DNA from: Thalassovita mediterranea
GTDB taxonomy: Bacteria > Pseudomonadota > Alphaproteobacteria > Rhodobacterales > Rhodobacteraceae
DNA: 64,000 bases
Reading direction: 5' to 3'
Assembly (NCBI RefSeq): GCF_001458435.1
Contig: NZ_CYSF01000012.1
Location: forward strand, 124,001-188,000
Shown: positions 26,692 through 36,051 of the stretch, piece after piece
Numbering within the stretch: the stretch's first letter is position 1
Layout of the letters: every line of letters starts with the position of its first letter
The notes under the pieces: generated by a model
The model's input: the letters and a program-made list of their open reading frames with translations, nothing else
Told to the model about the DNA's origin: nothing
The model's database searches: none
Made by a program: the position numbers and the translations under genes

Positions 26692-28404
26692 ATGATGAGC
26701 ACCAAACAGACAAGCACACTGTCAGATCGTATCGCACAGGGGCGCGGCGTCGCGCAGGCGGATCTGGTGCTGAAGGGTGGGCAAATCTTTGACCTGATGA
26801 CGGGCGTTATGCTGTCAGGTGATGTGGCGATCTGCGGTGACCGCGTGGTTGGCATCTGCGCCGACTATGAAGGCAAGCGTGAGGTGGACGTGACCGGCAA
26901 GGTGCTGGTGCCGGGGTTCATCGACACGCATCTGCACATTGAAAGTTCGCTGGTGACACCGTTTGAATTTGACCGCTGCGTGCTGCCGCGCGGGGTGACC
27001 ACCGCGATCTGTGACCCGCATGAGATTGCCAATGTGATCGGCCCCGACGGCATCCGTTACTTCCAATCCGCGTCAGACCGCACGCTGATGGATATCAAGG
27101 TACAGCTGTCCTCCTGCGTGCCCTCCACCGATATGGAAACTGCAGGCGCCACCATTCTGGCTGAGGATCTGAGGCCCCTGATGGGTCATCCCAGCGGCAT
27201 TGGTCTGGCGGAATTCATGAACTTCCCCGGTGTGTTGCACCAATTGCCCGATGTGATGGAAAAACTGGCCCTGTTTGAGAATGCGCATATCGACGGCCAC
27301 TGCCCGCTGCTGCGGGGCAAAGACCTGAACGGCTACATCGCCGCGGGTATCCGCACCGAACATGAGGCGACTACAGCCGAAGAGGCATTGGAGAAGCTGC
27401 AAAAGGGTATGCGGGTGCTGATCCGTGAGGGGTCGGTGTCCAAAGACCTGCACGCCCTTGCGCCAATCCTGAACGATGTGACCGCACCCTATCTGTGCCT
27501 GTGTACGGATGACCGCAACCCGCTGGACATCGCCGAACAGGGGCATCTGGACTATATGATCCGCACGCTGATCAGCCTTGATGTCTCACCTCTGGCTGCT
27601 TACCGCGCCGCCAGCCTGTCGGCGGCAGAGGCGTTTGGTCTGAAAGATCGCGGTCAGATCAGCCCCGGCAAACGCGCCGATATTGTGATCCTGAATGATC
27701 TGCAAACCTGCGATGTGGCCGATGTGATCTGCGGCGGCACTTGGGTGGATGAGGCGGCTTTCGCGGCCCGCGATGTGATTGATCCCGTCGGGCGCAATTC
27801 GGTCAATGCGCCCAAGGTCGGCCCGCAGCATTTCCGCACCGCTGGCAACCGCGAAGACACCGATGTGATTGGCATCCTAGAGGGCAAGATCATCACCGAA
27901 CATCTGCATGAGGTGATGGCGATCGAGGATGGCGATAAACGCCCTGACCTTGAGCGCGACCTGATCAAGATCGCGGTGATCGAACGGCATGGCAAAAACG
28001 GCAACATGGCCACCGGATTTGTGCGCGGGTTCAACCTGCAACGCGGCGCGATCGCATCGACCGTGTGTCACGACCACCACAACATCGCTGTGGTGGGGGC
28101 AGATTACGACGACATGGCGCTGGCCGCGAACCGACTTGGTGAGATTGAGGGCGGTTTTGTCGTGGTCGAGGGCGGCAAGGTGCTGGCCGAACTGCCGCTG
28201 CCTGTCGCCGGTCTGATGAGCCTAGAGAGCCATGAGGTGGTGCATGACCAACTGGTCGCCCTACGTGCCGCCGCCCGTGATTTGGGCGTCACACTGGAGG
28301 AGCCGTTTTTGCAACTGGCGTTCCTTGCCCTGCCTGTGATCCCGAACCTGAAAATCACCGATCGAGGATTGGTCGATGTGAACAAGTTTGAGATCATTTC
28401 ATAG
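26692..28404 (+). CDS. ade: adenine deaminase
   Basis: A 570-residue amidohydrolase converting adenine to hypoxanthine and ammonia. Metal-site motifs: [18 protein letters not shown] and [16 protein letters not shown], then [10 protein letters not shown] and CLCTDDRNP. The C-terminal half with the characteristic [19 protein letters not shown] is complete. Two ATGs in tandem (26692 and 26695) follow GGAAGG; either is possible. The 200-base gap upstream has no purine-riboswitch architecture, only a small hairpin (26627-26644) and the dyad TGGCA-N5-TGCCA at 26653-26667. Confidence 0.95.
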   Translation: MMSTKQTSTLSDRIAQGRGVAQADLVLKGGQIFDLMTGVMLSGDVAICGDRVVGICADYEGKREVDVTGKVLVPGFIDTHLHIESSLVTPFEFDRCVLPRGVTTAICDPHEIANVIGPDGIRYFQSASDRTLMDIKVQLSSCVPSTDMETAGATILAEDLRPLMGHPSGIGLAEFMNFPGVLHQLPDVMEKLALFENAHIDGHCPLLRGKDLNGYIAAGIRTEHEATTAEEALEKLQKGMRVLIREGSVSKDLHALAPILNDVTAPYLCLCTDDRNPLDIAEQGHLDYMIRTLISLDVSPLAAYRAASLSAAEAFGLKDRGQISPGKRADIVILNDLQTCDVADVICGGTWVDEAAFAARDVIDPVGRNSVNAPKVGPQHFRTAGNREDTDVIGILEGKIITEHLHEVMAIEDGDKRPDLERDLIKIAVIERHGKNGNMATGFVRGFNLQRGAIASTVCHDHHNIAVVGADYDDMALAANRLGEIEGGFVVVEGGKVLAELPLPVAGLMSLESHEVVHDQLVALRAAARDLGVTLEEPFLQLAFLALPVIPNLKITDRGLVDVNKFEIIS

Positions 28405-28425
28405 AACACCTCCGACACGCGGCCA

Positions 28426-28454
28426 TTGACCGGATCATATGTGCCGATCATAGT
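28426..28454 (+). promoter_or_regulatory. candidate promoter of the gamma-glutamyltransferase gene
   Basis: TTGACC at 28426-28431, 17-base spacer, CATAGT at 28449-28454, about 75 bases before the start codon. The -35 is good and the -10 moderate. Confidence 0.35.
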
Positions 28455-28530
28455 TTCCGTAGGGTCAACTCTTTCTGAGGGCACAAGACCCGTCCTCTCA
28501 AGATCGTTGATCCTGAAAACGGAGGGTAAT

Positions 28531-30279
28531 ATGAATATATTTCAAATATTTGGGGCGGCTTTGACCGCCGGTGTGCTGGCGGGCACTGCATTTGCTCAGG
28601 ACCCCACACCAGAAGTTGGCTACGGCTGGGAAGATAAGGATTCGGTCATTGGGTCCAAATTCATGGTTTCAGCGGCAAACCCGATTGCAGCTCAGGCGGG
28701 TTATGATGTTTTGGCCAAGGGTGGCACTGCGGCGGACGCGATGATTGCGGTGCAGCTGATGCTGAACCTTGTGGAACCGCAATCTTCGGGCATCGGCGGT
28801 GGGGCGTTTATGCTGTACTGGGATGCGTCGTCCAAAACACTGAACACCTTCGATGCGCGGGAAAAGGCACCTGCGGCCGCGACGCCAGAACGGTTTCTTG
28901 ATGAAAATGGTGAAAGGATCCCTTTCTCACGCGCGATTTCTGGCGGTCAGGCAGTGGGTGTGCCTGGTATTCTGCGCCTGATGGAAACCACCCATGCGCT
29001 TTACGGCAATCAGGATTGGGCTTCACTGTTTGAATCGACCATCCGTCAGGCAGATGCAGGGTTCGAAGTGTCGCCGCGCATGGCCAATTCGATCCAAAGC
29101 ACGATTGACCGCGAACGCTATCTGGATGTCTTCCCCGGTGCGAAAGAGTATTTCTTTGATGCAGAGGGCAAGCCGCTGAAGGCGGGCACGCTGCTGAAGA
29201 ACCCGGAATTTGCCAATACGTTGCGCATTCTGGCCACTGAGGGCGCGGATGCGTTTTACCATGGTCCGATTGCCGATGATATTGTGGCGGCGGTTGCGTC
29301 AACCTCGATGGTGGAAAACAACATCACCGCGCAGGATATGGCGGATTATCGGGTCAAAATCCGCCCGGCGGTTTGTGCCGATTATCGCGGCTATGATGTC
29401 TGCGGCATGGGCCCGCCGACCTCTGGCGGTCTGACGGTTGGTCAGATCCTGGGAATTTTGAACAACTTCGACGTTAAGTCGATGGGCTGGAATGCGGACT
29501 TTGCTCACCTCTATGGCGAAGCGGCGAAATTGGCCTATGCGGACCGCGCGCTGTACATGGCGGATTCCGATTTTGTGGATGTGCCGGTGAAGGGTCTGCT
29601 GGATCCTGATTACCTGAAGATGCGGTCAGAAATGATTGACCTGACGGCGGCTAGCGAAAAGCGCACCGCAGGTGAGCCACCGCATGAAGATGCGGCGCTG
29701 ATGCATCCGTCGCAGAACCCAGATCGCCCCGGCACCAGCCATATCGTGATCCGCGACATGTATGGCAACGCCCTGTCGATGACCACAACGATTGAAACCT
29801 TCTTCGGTAGCCGTGTGTTTGTACGTGGTTTCCTGCTGAACAATGAGCTGACCGATTTTGACCGGCAGCCTGAGGTGAATGGTCGTCTGGTCGCCAACCG
29901 TGTGGAAGGTGGTAAGCGCCCGCGCAGCTCTATGTCGCCGACCATCGTGATGAAGGATGGCGCGCCTTATCTGTTGATCGGATCGCCCGGTGGTAGCCGC
30001 ATTATCAATTATGTGGCCAAAACCATCATTGCCGTCCTGGATTGGGACATGGACCCGCAGGACGCGATTGAAACTGGCCACTTCCTGCACCGCAACACCA
30101 GCAGTATTGATGTGGAACAAAACACCGCCGCCGCCGAGTTCGAAGGGCGGCTGAGCGAGCTGGGCCACAAGGTCAGCGTTCGCGATCTGAACAGCGGCTT
30201 GCATGCCATTCTGATCAAGGACGGCCAGCTGATCGGTGCGGCAGATCCACGTCGTGAAGGCGTTGCGCTGGGCGAATAA
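28531..30279 (+). CDS. ggt: gamma-glutamyltransferase proenzyme
   Basis: A 582-residue Ntn-hydrolase that transfers or hydrolyses the gamma-glutamyl group of glutathione and related peptides in the periplasm. The ATG at 28531 follows GGAGGG and starts a signal peptide (IFQIFGAALTAGVLAGTAFA, cut before Q). The nucleophile for self-cleavage is the Thr in PDRPGTSHIVIRDMYGNA, which splits the protein into a large subunit (about 28-405) and a small one. GGGAFMLYWDASS, RLMETTHALYGN, GPPTSGGLT and LIGSPGGSRIINYV are typical. It may share a transcript with ade but has its own candidate promoter. Confidence 0.95.
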   Translation: MNIFQIFGAALTAGVLAGTAFAQDPTPEVGYGWEDKDSVIGSKFMVSAANPIAAQAGYDVLAKGGTAADAMIAVQLMLNLVEPQSSGIGGGAFMLYWDASSKTLNTFDAREKAPAAATPERFLDENGERIPFSRAISGGQAVGVPGILRLMETTHALYGNQDWASLFESTIRQADAGFEVSPRMANSIQSTIDRERYLDVFPGAKEYFFDAEGKPLKAGTLLKNPEFANTLRILATEGADAFYHGPIADDIVAAVASTSMVENNITAQDMADYRVKIRPAVCADYRGYDVCGMGPPTSGGLTVGQILGILNNFDVKSMGWNADFAHLYGEAAKLAYADRALYMADSDFVDVPVKGLLDPDYLKMRSEMIDLTAASEKRTAGEPPHEDAALMHPSQNPDRPGTSHIVIRDMYGNALSMTTTIETFFGSRVFVRGFLLNNELTDFDRQPEVNGRLVANRVEGGKRPRSSMSPTIVMKDGAPYLLIGSPGGSRIINYVAKTIIAVLDWDMDPQDAIETGHFLHRNTSSIDVEQNTAAAEFEGRLSELGHKVSVRDLNSGLHAILIKDGQLIGAADPRREGVALGE

Positions 30280-30310
30280 CCTAACGGAACGCAACGGAAC
30301 ATAGTTGCTG

Positions 30311-30346
30311 ATAATGGCGCCGGAAGGCATCTGGCGCCATTATTTA
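30311..30346 (+). terminator. terminator-like hairpin after ggt
   Basis: Perfect 11-bp stem (30311-30321 with 30333-30343), 11-base loop, followed by only a short AT-rich stretch (TTACT). Confidence 0.6.
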
Positions 30347-30443
30347 CTAGGCTTTGCGCTGGTCAGGGTGATTTTCAACCTAATGCCGCATGGCATAGCC
30401 ACCTCTCAAATTATGGACGCAGAATCAATTCGGCCCTAGCCTA

Positions 30444-30500
30444 CCCCCGAAACGGGGGCGCAGTTTTGCTGCGACCCTGTCCAAGCGCGACGTACAGGGA
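30444..30500 (+). promoter_or_regulatory. structured 5' leader with three adjacent stem-loops, the last covering the ribosome binding site
   Basis: Three hairpins follow one another: CCCCCG/CGGGGG (30444-30449 with 30453-30458), CGCAG/CTGCG (30459-30463 with 30469-30473), and CCCTGT/ACAGGG (30475-30480 with 30494-30499). The right arm of the third overlaps the AGGGA ribosome binding site at 30496-30500, eight bases before the ATG of the FadB-type gene. Pairing would hide the ribosome binding site. No known riboswitch class was recognised. Confidence 0.4.
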
Positions 30501-30508
30501 CCAGCGAA

Positions 30509-32602
30509 ATGTCTGAACAAACCGTTATCAACGACATGATCTCTATTGAACGGATCGGTGATATTGCCTTGATCTGCATTGATAACCCGCCAGTAAATGC
30601 CACTGGACAGGCCGTGCGACAGGGGCTGTTGACCGCGATCACCGATCTGAACGCAGCGGCGCAAGTGAGGGCTATTGCGATCTATGCAGCGGGCCGCACT
30701 TTTGTTGCTGGTGCCGATATCAAAGAGTTTGGCAAACCCTTCGTCGATCCATCGCTACCCGATGTTCTGGATGCGATCGAAGCGAGTGCGCTGCCGGTTA
30801 TTTCTGTTTTGCACGGAACGGCCCTGGGCGGAGGTTTTGAGCTGGCACTGGCGACTCACGCGCGTGTTGGGATCAAAGGGCTGCGCATTGGTTTGCCCGA
30901 GGTTAATCTGGGCCTGTTGCCCGGCGCCGGAGGCACACAGCGTCTGCCGCGTTTGGCGGGGGTGGCCTTTACCTTGGATATGGCGTTGTCGGGCAAGATG
31001 GTCCCGGGCGCGGATGCGCTGGCGGCTGGTGCGATTGATCAATTGGTTGAGGGGGCGCCGCGCGATGTCGCCCTATCCGCCGCACAACAGGTGTTGGATG
31101 GCGCCCTGAAAACGCGGCCCACTGGCAGTCTGAATGTCGTGGCGGATGCCGCGCTATTGGAACAGACCGCGGACAAGCTGCGTATGACGCAGCCTCATTT
31201 GTATTCCCCTCACAAGATCGTCGAAGCTGTCGGCGCCGCCACTTTGCCGTTGTCGCAAGGTCTGCAAATTGAACGTCAGGCATTTATGGATTGCATGAAC
31301 ACCCCACAGCGGGCGGGCCTGATCCATGCATTTTTTGGTGAACGCGCAACATCCAATATCCCAGAGGCTAAAGGCGACGCGCGACCATTGGATCGAATCG
31401 GCGTTATCGGCGGTGGAACGATGGGATCGGGCATTGCCACAGCCTGTTTGTTGGCCGGATTGCCCGTGCAGATGATTGAGGTCGCGCAGGACGGACTGGA
31501 TCGCGGAATGGCCACTGTTGCCCGCAATCTGGAGGGCGCGGTTAAACGCGGCAAAATGACCGAGGCAGCACGCGACGCGGCGCTGTCCAGTCTGTCAGGG
31601 TCGCTGCAGATGCAGGACCTTAGCGATGTTGATCTGGTGATTGAGGCCGCATTCGAAAGCATGGATGTTAAACGCCAGATTTTCACCCAGCTGGATCAGG
31701 TCTGTAAGGAAGGTGCGATCCTGGCGTCGAATACGTCTTACCTGAACATTGACGAAATCGCCGCCTGCACAAACCGTCCGCAGGACGTACTGGGGCTACA
31801 TTTCTTCAGTCCGGCCCATGTGATGCGCCTGTTGGAAATCGTGCAGGGAGCGGACACCGCGCCTGACGTGCTGGCGACTGGGTTCTTGTTGGCGAAGCGA
31901 TTGAAAAAGGTTGGCGTTCTTGCACAGGTGTGTGACGGGTTCGTTGGAAACCGTATTCTGGCGTTTTTCTCCAAGGCCGTGGGGTACATGGTGCTGGATG
32001 GCGCATCGCCCGCCCAAGTGGATCAAGCGTTGGAAGGGTTCGGCATGGCGATGGGTCTACACAAGGTGTTTGACCTGGCGGGCCTCGACATTGATTGGGC
32101 CGAGCGCAAGCGTCAGGCCGCCGGACGCGATTCCAGTGAACGCTACAGCGGCCTGCATTTGGACCGGATCTGCGAACAGGGTTGGTTTGGTCGAAAGACA
32201 GGCAAGGGACTGTATCTTTATGATGGCAAGCACCCTACGCCCAATCCTGATGCGCTGCGCATCATCGATGACGTGCGTGCCGAACTGGGTATCGAACCGA
32301 AAGAATTCACCGCCGAAGAGATCGTTGATCGCTACCTCACCGCCATGATTATCGAGGCGACCCGTGTTGTGGCAGACGGCACTGCTAAACGTCCTGTTGA
32401 TGTGGATATGGCCTATCTGTTTGGCTATGGCTTCCCACGGTTCCGTGGTGGCCCCCTACATGAGGCAGATCAGATCGGTGCATCCGCATTGGTGGAACGG
32501 ATCGAAGGGTATGCCAAAGAAGACCCCCATTTCTGGCAGGTTCCGCCGTTGCTGCGCGAGATGGCGAGCACAGGAAAAACATTTGCGGATCTCAATCACT
32601 GA
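30509..32602 (+). CDS. multifunctional enoyl-CoA hydratase / 3-hydroxyacyl-CoA dehydrogenase (FadB/FadJ type)
   Basis: A 697-residue fatty-acid beta-oxidation enzyme. The N-terminal crotonase domain (about 1-190) has AAGRTFVAGADIKEFG, the catalytic Glu in GTALGGGFELALATHA and the second in LPEVNLGLLPGAGGTQRLP. The NAD-binding domain starts near 295 with IGVIGGGTMGSGIATACLLA; LGLHFFSPAHVMRLLEIV holds the catalytic His and VCDGFVGNRIL the substrate-binding Asn region. Two 3-hydroxyacyl-CoA dehydrogenase C-domains follow. No thiolase gene is adjacent, so it is a stand-alone copy like those roseobacters often carry. Chain-length preference cannot be read. Confidence 0.93.
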   Translation: MSEQTVINDMISIERIGDIALICIDNPPVNATGQAVRQGLLTAITDLNAAAQVRAIAIYAAGRTFVAGADIKEFGKPFVDPSLPDVLDAIEASALPVISVLHGTALGGGFELALATHARVGIKGLRIGLPEVNLGLLPGAGGTQRLPRLAGVAFTLDMALSGKMVPGADALAAGAIDQLVEGAPRDVALSAAQQVLDGALKTRPTGSLNVVADAALLEQTADKLRMTQPHLYSPHKIVEAVGAATLPLSQGLQIERQAFMDCMNTPQRAGLIHAFFGERATSNIPEAKGDARPLDRIGVIGGGTMGSGIATACLLAGLPVQMIEVAQDGLDRGMATVARNLEGAVKRGKMTEAARDAALSSLSGSLQMQDLSDVDLVIEAAFESMDVKRQIFTQLDQVCKEGAILASNTSYLNIDEIAACTNRPQDVLGLHFFSPAHVMRLLEIVQGADTAPDVLATGFLLAKRLKKVGVLAQVCDGFVGNRILAFFSKAVGYMVLDGASPAQVDQALEGFGMAMGLHKVFDLAGLDIDWAERKRQAAGRDSSERYSGLHLDRICEQGWFGRKTGKGLYLYDGKHPTPNPDALRIIDDVRAELGIEPKEFTAEEIVDRYLTAMIIEATRVVADGTAKRPVDVDMAYLFGYGFPRFRGGPLHEADQIGASALVERIEGYAKEDPHFWQVPPLLREMASTGKTFADLNH

Positions 32603-32613
32603 TCCGCAAGAGA

Positions 32614-32638
32614 AAAGGGCGGGTAAACCCGCCCTTTC
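32614..32638. terminator. rho-independent terminator between convergent genes
   Basis: Perfect 10-bp stem AAAGGGCGGG/CCCGCCCTTT (32614-32623 with 32628-32637), 4-base loop, located between the FadB-type gene and mlaC. Confidence 0.85.
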
Positions 32639-32671
32639 TGAATAGATACCGGTAATCGGCTAAGGCAGATT

Positions 32672-33277
32672 TCAGCCTGCTTTTCTTAGGTCAGAGATCA
32701 TCTGATCGATGTTGCCTTTGCGTTTGTCCAGCATGGCACCGATTTCTTCGCGTTCTGTCAGCAGCATGTTGATGCCCTCAATGTAGAGGTTGAAGAACAG
32801 ATCTTTGCCGCTGCGGTCGGACACGTGAAAATCAACTTCGAACGGGGCTTGCGAGGGAACGCGCGCCATCGTGCGGACGCGGTAAAAGCTCTTCAATTTC
32901 TTGACGCCTTGCACCTCAAGGCTGCCACCGGCGAAGCTGCGGAATTGTTTGCCGTATTTGCGCGCAATGTAAGAGGTGAACGCCTTTGAGAAGGCCTTTT
33001 TCTGGCTTGCGCTGGCGCGACGACCGTCGACCCCCATCGCGTAGGCGGCGATGTAGGACGTGTCGCTATAGCGTTTGAAGATGCTTTCGAACTCGCGGAT
33101 CATCGCGTTTTCGCTGCGGCCAGATGCAATCACGGCGTTGATTTCATTCACCAGGCTATTGATCAGCGCCTCGGCCTGCGAGGTGTTGAGCGCCCAGGCG
33201 GAACCCGGCAGTGCAGCGGTGGTAGCAGCAGCGCCAGCCCCCAGAAGGATTGCGCGGCGGTTCATAAGCGGGGTCAT
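32672..33277 (-). CDS. mlaC: MlaC/Ttg2D family phospholipid-binding periplasmic protein
   Basis: A 201-residue protein of the ABC-transporter auxiliary (Ttg2/MlaC) family that carries phospholipids between outer-membrane MlaA and the inner-membrane MlaFED complex. The N-terminus MNRRAILLGAGAAATTAALP followed by GSAWA has a twin-arginine pair, so Tat export is plausible; the annotated start adds four residues before that Met. Family segments: FESIFKRYSDTSYIAAYAMG, FTSYIARKYGKQF and VDFHVSDRSGKDLFFNLYIE. It directly abuts the mlaA stop. The other mla genes are not in the window. Confidence 0.92.
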   Translation of the reverse strand: MTPLMNRRAILLGAGAAATTAALPGSAWALNTSQAEALINSLVNEINAVIASGRSENAMIREFESIFKRYSDTSYIAAYAMGVDGRRASASQKKAFSKAFTSYIARKYGKQFRSFAGGSLEVQGVKKLKSFYRVRTMARVPSQAPFEVDFHVSDRSGKDLFFNLYIEGINMLLTEREEIGAMLDKRKGNIDQMISDLRKAG

Positions 33278-34048
33278 TTAGAAACCTTCGGTGTCAATGT
33301 CATTGGGATCTATGTAAGTGTCGTCTGCCTCAATTCCCAGTTCGAAGCGGCGGTTCTGCAGGTAAAGAAGTTGTGTTTGGCTGTAACTGTCGGCGCTTTC
33401 ATACAGGACCGAGTCAATGGCATCGCCCAACTGCGCACGTTGGCCGACCCGGTCGGCGACGTTGATCCCGGTGCGGATCTGGCGTTCGTCAGTGTTCAGC
33501 ACATGCGACAGCGGGTTCAGCACCACGTCTACGACGCGCCCTGTAGCATCACGGGTCGAGGACGGGCCCAACAGCGGCAGTTCCAGATAGGCACCTTCGC
33601 CACCACCCCATGCGTGCAGTGTTGTGCCGAAATCAGTTTCGTCCTCGGTGACGCCGAATTCTGCGGCCACGTCATAAATGCCGCCCAGGCCTACGGTAGA
33701 GTTGATAACGAAACGATATAGCGACTTGGCCGCGCCACCGACGTTGCCCTGCAAGGTGTGATTGATCAGGTTGCTGGGTTCACCCAAGTTGTCGCTTGCG
33801 TTCGAAACCATGGTCTGCACGTCATCTGGCACCACGGCGTCATACCCTTTGCTGACCGGGCGCAACACGGCGCGGTCTACGCCGACGTTGAACCGATGCA
33901 CGGCGCGGTTGGTGTTTTCGAACGGGTCGTTAATACCAGTGAAATCGCGCGGCGTATCCTCGACTGTCGTGCATCCAGCTACGGCAATCGCTGTTGCGGA
34001 AAGGAAGACGGTTGCGCGTAGCGCAGATTTCATAGGAAATGACATCAC
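33278..34048 (-). CDS. mlaA: MlaA (VacJ) family outer-membrane lipoprotein
   Basis: A 256-residue lipoprotein that removes misplaced phospholipid from the outer leaflet of the outer membrane. The signal peptide ends in the lipobox AIAVAGC. Family motifs are INDPFENTNRAVHRFN, FVINSTVGLGGIYDVA, TDFGTTLHAWGGGEGAYLEL and LPLLGPSSTRDATG. It is first in a two-gene unit with mlaC (no bases between stop and start). A short inverted repeat (34070-34088) lies just upstream. Confidence 0.94.
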   Translation of the reverse strand: MMSFPMKSALRATVFLSATAIAVAGCTTVEDTPRDFTGINDPFENTNRAVHRFNVGVDRAVLRPVSKGYDAVVPDDVQTMVSNASDNLGEPSNLINHTLQGNVGGAAKSLYRFVINSTVGLGGIYDVAAEFGVTEDETDFGTTLHAWGGGEGAYLELPLLGPSSTRDATGRVVDVVLNPLSHVLNTDERQIRTGINVADRVGQRAQLGDAIDSVLYESADSYSQTQLLYLQNRRFELGIEADDTYIDPNDIDTEGF

Positions 34049-34069
34049 GGAGTTTCACCAAAGGATAAC

Positions 34070-34088
34070 GGTTAGCGCTTATCTAACC
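34070..34088. promoter_or_regulatory. inverted repeat upstream of mlaA
   Basis: GGTTAG-N7-CTAACC, perfect 6-bp arms, 21 bases before the mlaA start. It could be an operator or the base of a leader hairpin; no regulator is suggested by the context. Confidence 0.3.
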
Positions 34089-34245
34089 CAAGCAGCAGAG
34101 TTGCCCAGATCAGAAGCCGGGCGATGGCAATCGACGCAGCGGGATGTGGCAGATTTGAAACAACCGCTTCGCAGGCATCCAGTATATAGAGGGTGCATTC
34201 GGATAGGCAACGTGACCACTTGGGTTACGCGGCATACCATTGCAA

Positions 34246-34262
34246 GCGCGTATTTAACGCGC
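34246..34262. promoter_or_regulatory. inverted repeat upstream of the type I secretion operon
   Basis: GCGCGT-ATTTA-ACGCGC, perfect 6-bp arms around an AT core, flanked by TTGCAA on the left and AAACTGC on the right, 50 bases before the ABC gene start. The arrangement looks like an operator; the binding protein is unknown. Confidence 0.35.
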
Positions 34263-34311
34263 AAACTGCGTCATCCTGATCGGGCTTAGTTGATTTATTT
34301 GAAGGGAACAC

Positions 34312-36051
34312 ATGACCGCATCCGCGACATATCAGACCAAGGGGCGCGCCGAATTAAGCGAGGCCCGCCGCGAAAATCGTAGTCTTTTCTGGGCTGTGGC
34401 ACTGTTTAGTGTATTTGTGAACCTGCTGATGCTGACTGGCCCGCTCTACATGATGCAGGTCTATGATCGTGTGCTTGGCAGTGGATCCGAGGCGACGCTG
34501 GTTGGATTGACCCTGCTGATCACGTTTTTGTTCCTGATGATGGGGATGTTGGATTTGGCGCGTGGCCGCATCATGGCGCGTGTTGGCGCACGGTTTCAGG
34601 CGCGGTTGGACCAGCGCGTTTTTGATGCAGTGATTCGCAGATCTGCGATGCGCCCTGATCAGCCGCCGGCCAGTGGGCTGCGTGATTTGGAATCTGTGCA
34701 GCGCTTTCTTGCGTCGCCCGCTTTTACCTCGATCTTTGATATTCCGTGGACGCCGCTGTTTCTGGTCGGGATCATGGTTTTTCACCCCTGGCTGGGGTAT
34801 CTGGCGGTTTGTGGTGGTGCAATTTTGATCACCATTGCGGTCGCTAACCAGATTTTTTCGCGTGGGCCTTTGCTGGCGGCGGCGCGAACTTCTTCGCATG
34901 CGGATCACATGGCAGGCCAACTTCAGGGTGAAGCAGAGGCGTTGCAGTCATTGGGCATGCGCGATGCAGCATTCCGCCGTTGGCAAACGGCGCGTGATGC
35001 GTCGCTGGATCAACAGGTTGCCGCGGCGGATGCCGGGACTGGCTTTTCTGTTCTGACCAAAACCTTCCGCCTGTTTTTGCAGTCAGCGATGCTGGGGCTT
35101 GGGGCTTATCTGGTGTTGCAGGGACAAATGTCACCGGGTGCCATGATTGCTGGGTCCATCTTAATGGGGCGGGCTTTGGCCCCGATTGAGACGTTGGTGA
35201 ACCAATGGGCGGTGGTGCAGCGCGCTTTGAAAGGGTGGGGGGCGCTTGCCGAATTGTTGGGGGAAGTGCCGCCAGAAGACGTACGCACACCGCTGCCAAC
35301 GCCTGCTGCGCGCCTTGAGGTTCAAAGTTTGACCGTCGTGCCGCCTGGCGCCGCACAGGCCACACTGCGCATGGTGTCGTTTAAGTTGGAGCCGGGGCAG
35401 GCGTGTGGGGTCATTGGTCAATCTGGTGCCGGAAAATCCTCTCTGGCCCGGGCATTGACCAGTGCATGGCGTCCTGCCGGCGGCAAGATCCGCTTGGATG
35501 GGGCAACGCTTGATCAATATGATCCAACGGTTCTGGGGCAATTGGTCGGTTACTTGCCACAACGGGTCGAACTGTTTGATGGCACAATTGCCGACAATAT
35601 CGCGCGCCTTTCTCCGAATTCTGATCCGGCCAAGATTGTGGAGGCGGCACGCCGCGCTGATGCACATGAGATGATTCTGAAATTGCCCGATGGGTACGAC
35701 ACGCAGGTGCGCGCGTCGGGCGGGCGTCTGTCTGGTGGCCAGATCCAGCGCATCGGGCTGGCACGTGCGATGTATATGGATCCGGTCATCCTGGTTCTGG
35801 ATGAGCCAAATTCAAACCTCGATAACGAAGGATCCGAGGCCCTGAACCGCGCGATCCGCGCTCAGAAGGAGGCAGGGAAAAGCGTGTTGATTATGGCGCA
35901 TCGCCCCGCTGCGATTAAAGAATGCGATACCCTGCTGATGTTGGAAAATGGTGCTGTGCGCGCCTTTGGCCCCAAGGATGAAGTGTTGCGCAATGTAGTG
36001 CAGAACCATCAGCAGATTGCGCGCAGCAAGGGCGCCGGAGGTGTGCAATGA
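34312..36051 (+). CDS. type I secretion system permease/ATPase (PrtD-like ABC exporter)
   Basis: A 579-residue half-transporter. Transmembrane domain about 25-300 (LFWAVALFSVFVNLLMLTGP, PLYMMQVYDRVLGSGSEATL), ATPase domain about 330-560. Walker A is VIGQSGAGKSSLARAL, the signature RLSGGQIQRIGLARAMYM, Walker B PVILVLDEPNSNLD and the H-loop VLIMAHRP. It lacks the N-terminal C39-like domain of HlyB types, matching PrtD/RTX-protease exporters. The ATG at 34312 follows GAAGGGA. The HlyD-type adaptor gene overlaps its stop by 4 bases. No outer-membrane TolC gene and no obvious RTX substrate are nearby. Confidence 0.93.
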   Translation: MTASATYQTKGRAELSEARRENRSLFWAVALFSVFVNLLMLTGPLYMMQVYDRVLGSGSEATLVGLTLLITFLFLMMGMLDLARGRIMARVGARFQARLDQRVFDAVIRRSAMRPDQPPASGLRDLESVQRFLASPAFTSIFDIPWTPLFLVGIMVFHPWLGYLAVCGGAILITIAVANQIFSRGPLLAAARTSSHADHMAGQLQGEAEALQSLGMRDAAFRRWQTARDASLDQQVAAADAGTGFSVLTKTFRLFLQSAMLGLGAYLVLQGQMSPGAMIAGSILMGRALAPIETLVNQWAVVQRALKGWGALAELLGEVPPEDVRTPLPTPAARLEVQSLTVVPPGAAQATLRMVSFKLEPGQACGVIGQSGAGKSSLARALTSAWRPAGGKIRLDGATLDQYDPTVLGQLVGYLPQRVELFDGTIADNIARLSPNSDPAKIVEAARRADAHEMILKLPDGYDTQVRASGGRLSGGQIQRIGLARAMYMDPVILVLDEPNSNLDNEGSEALNRAIRAQKEAGKSVLIMAHRPAAIKECDTLLMLENGAVRAFGPKDEVLRNVVQNHQQIARSKGAGGVQ

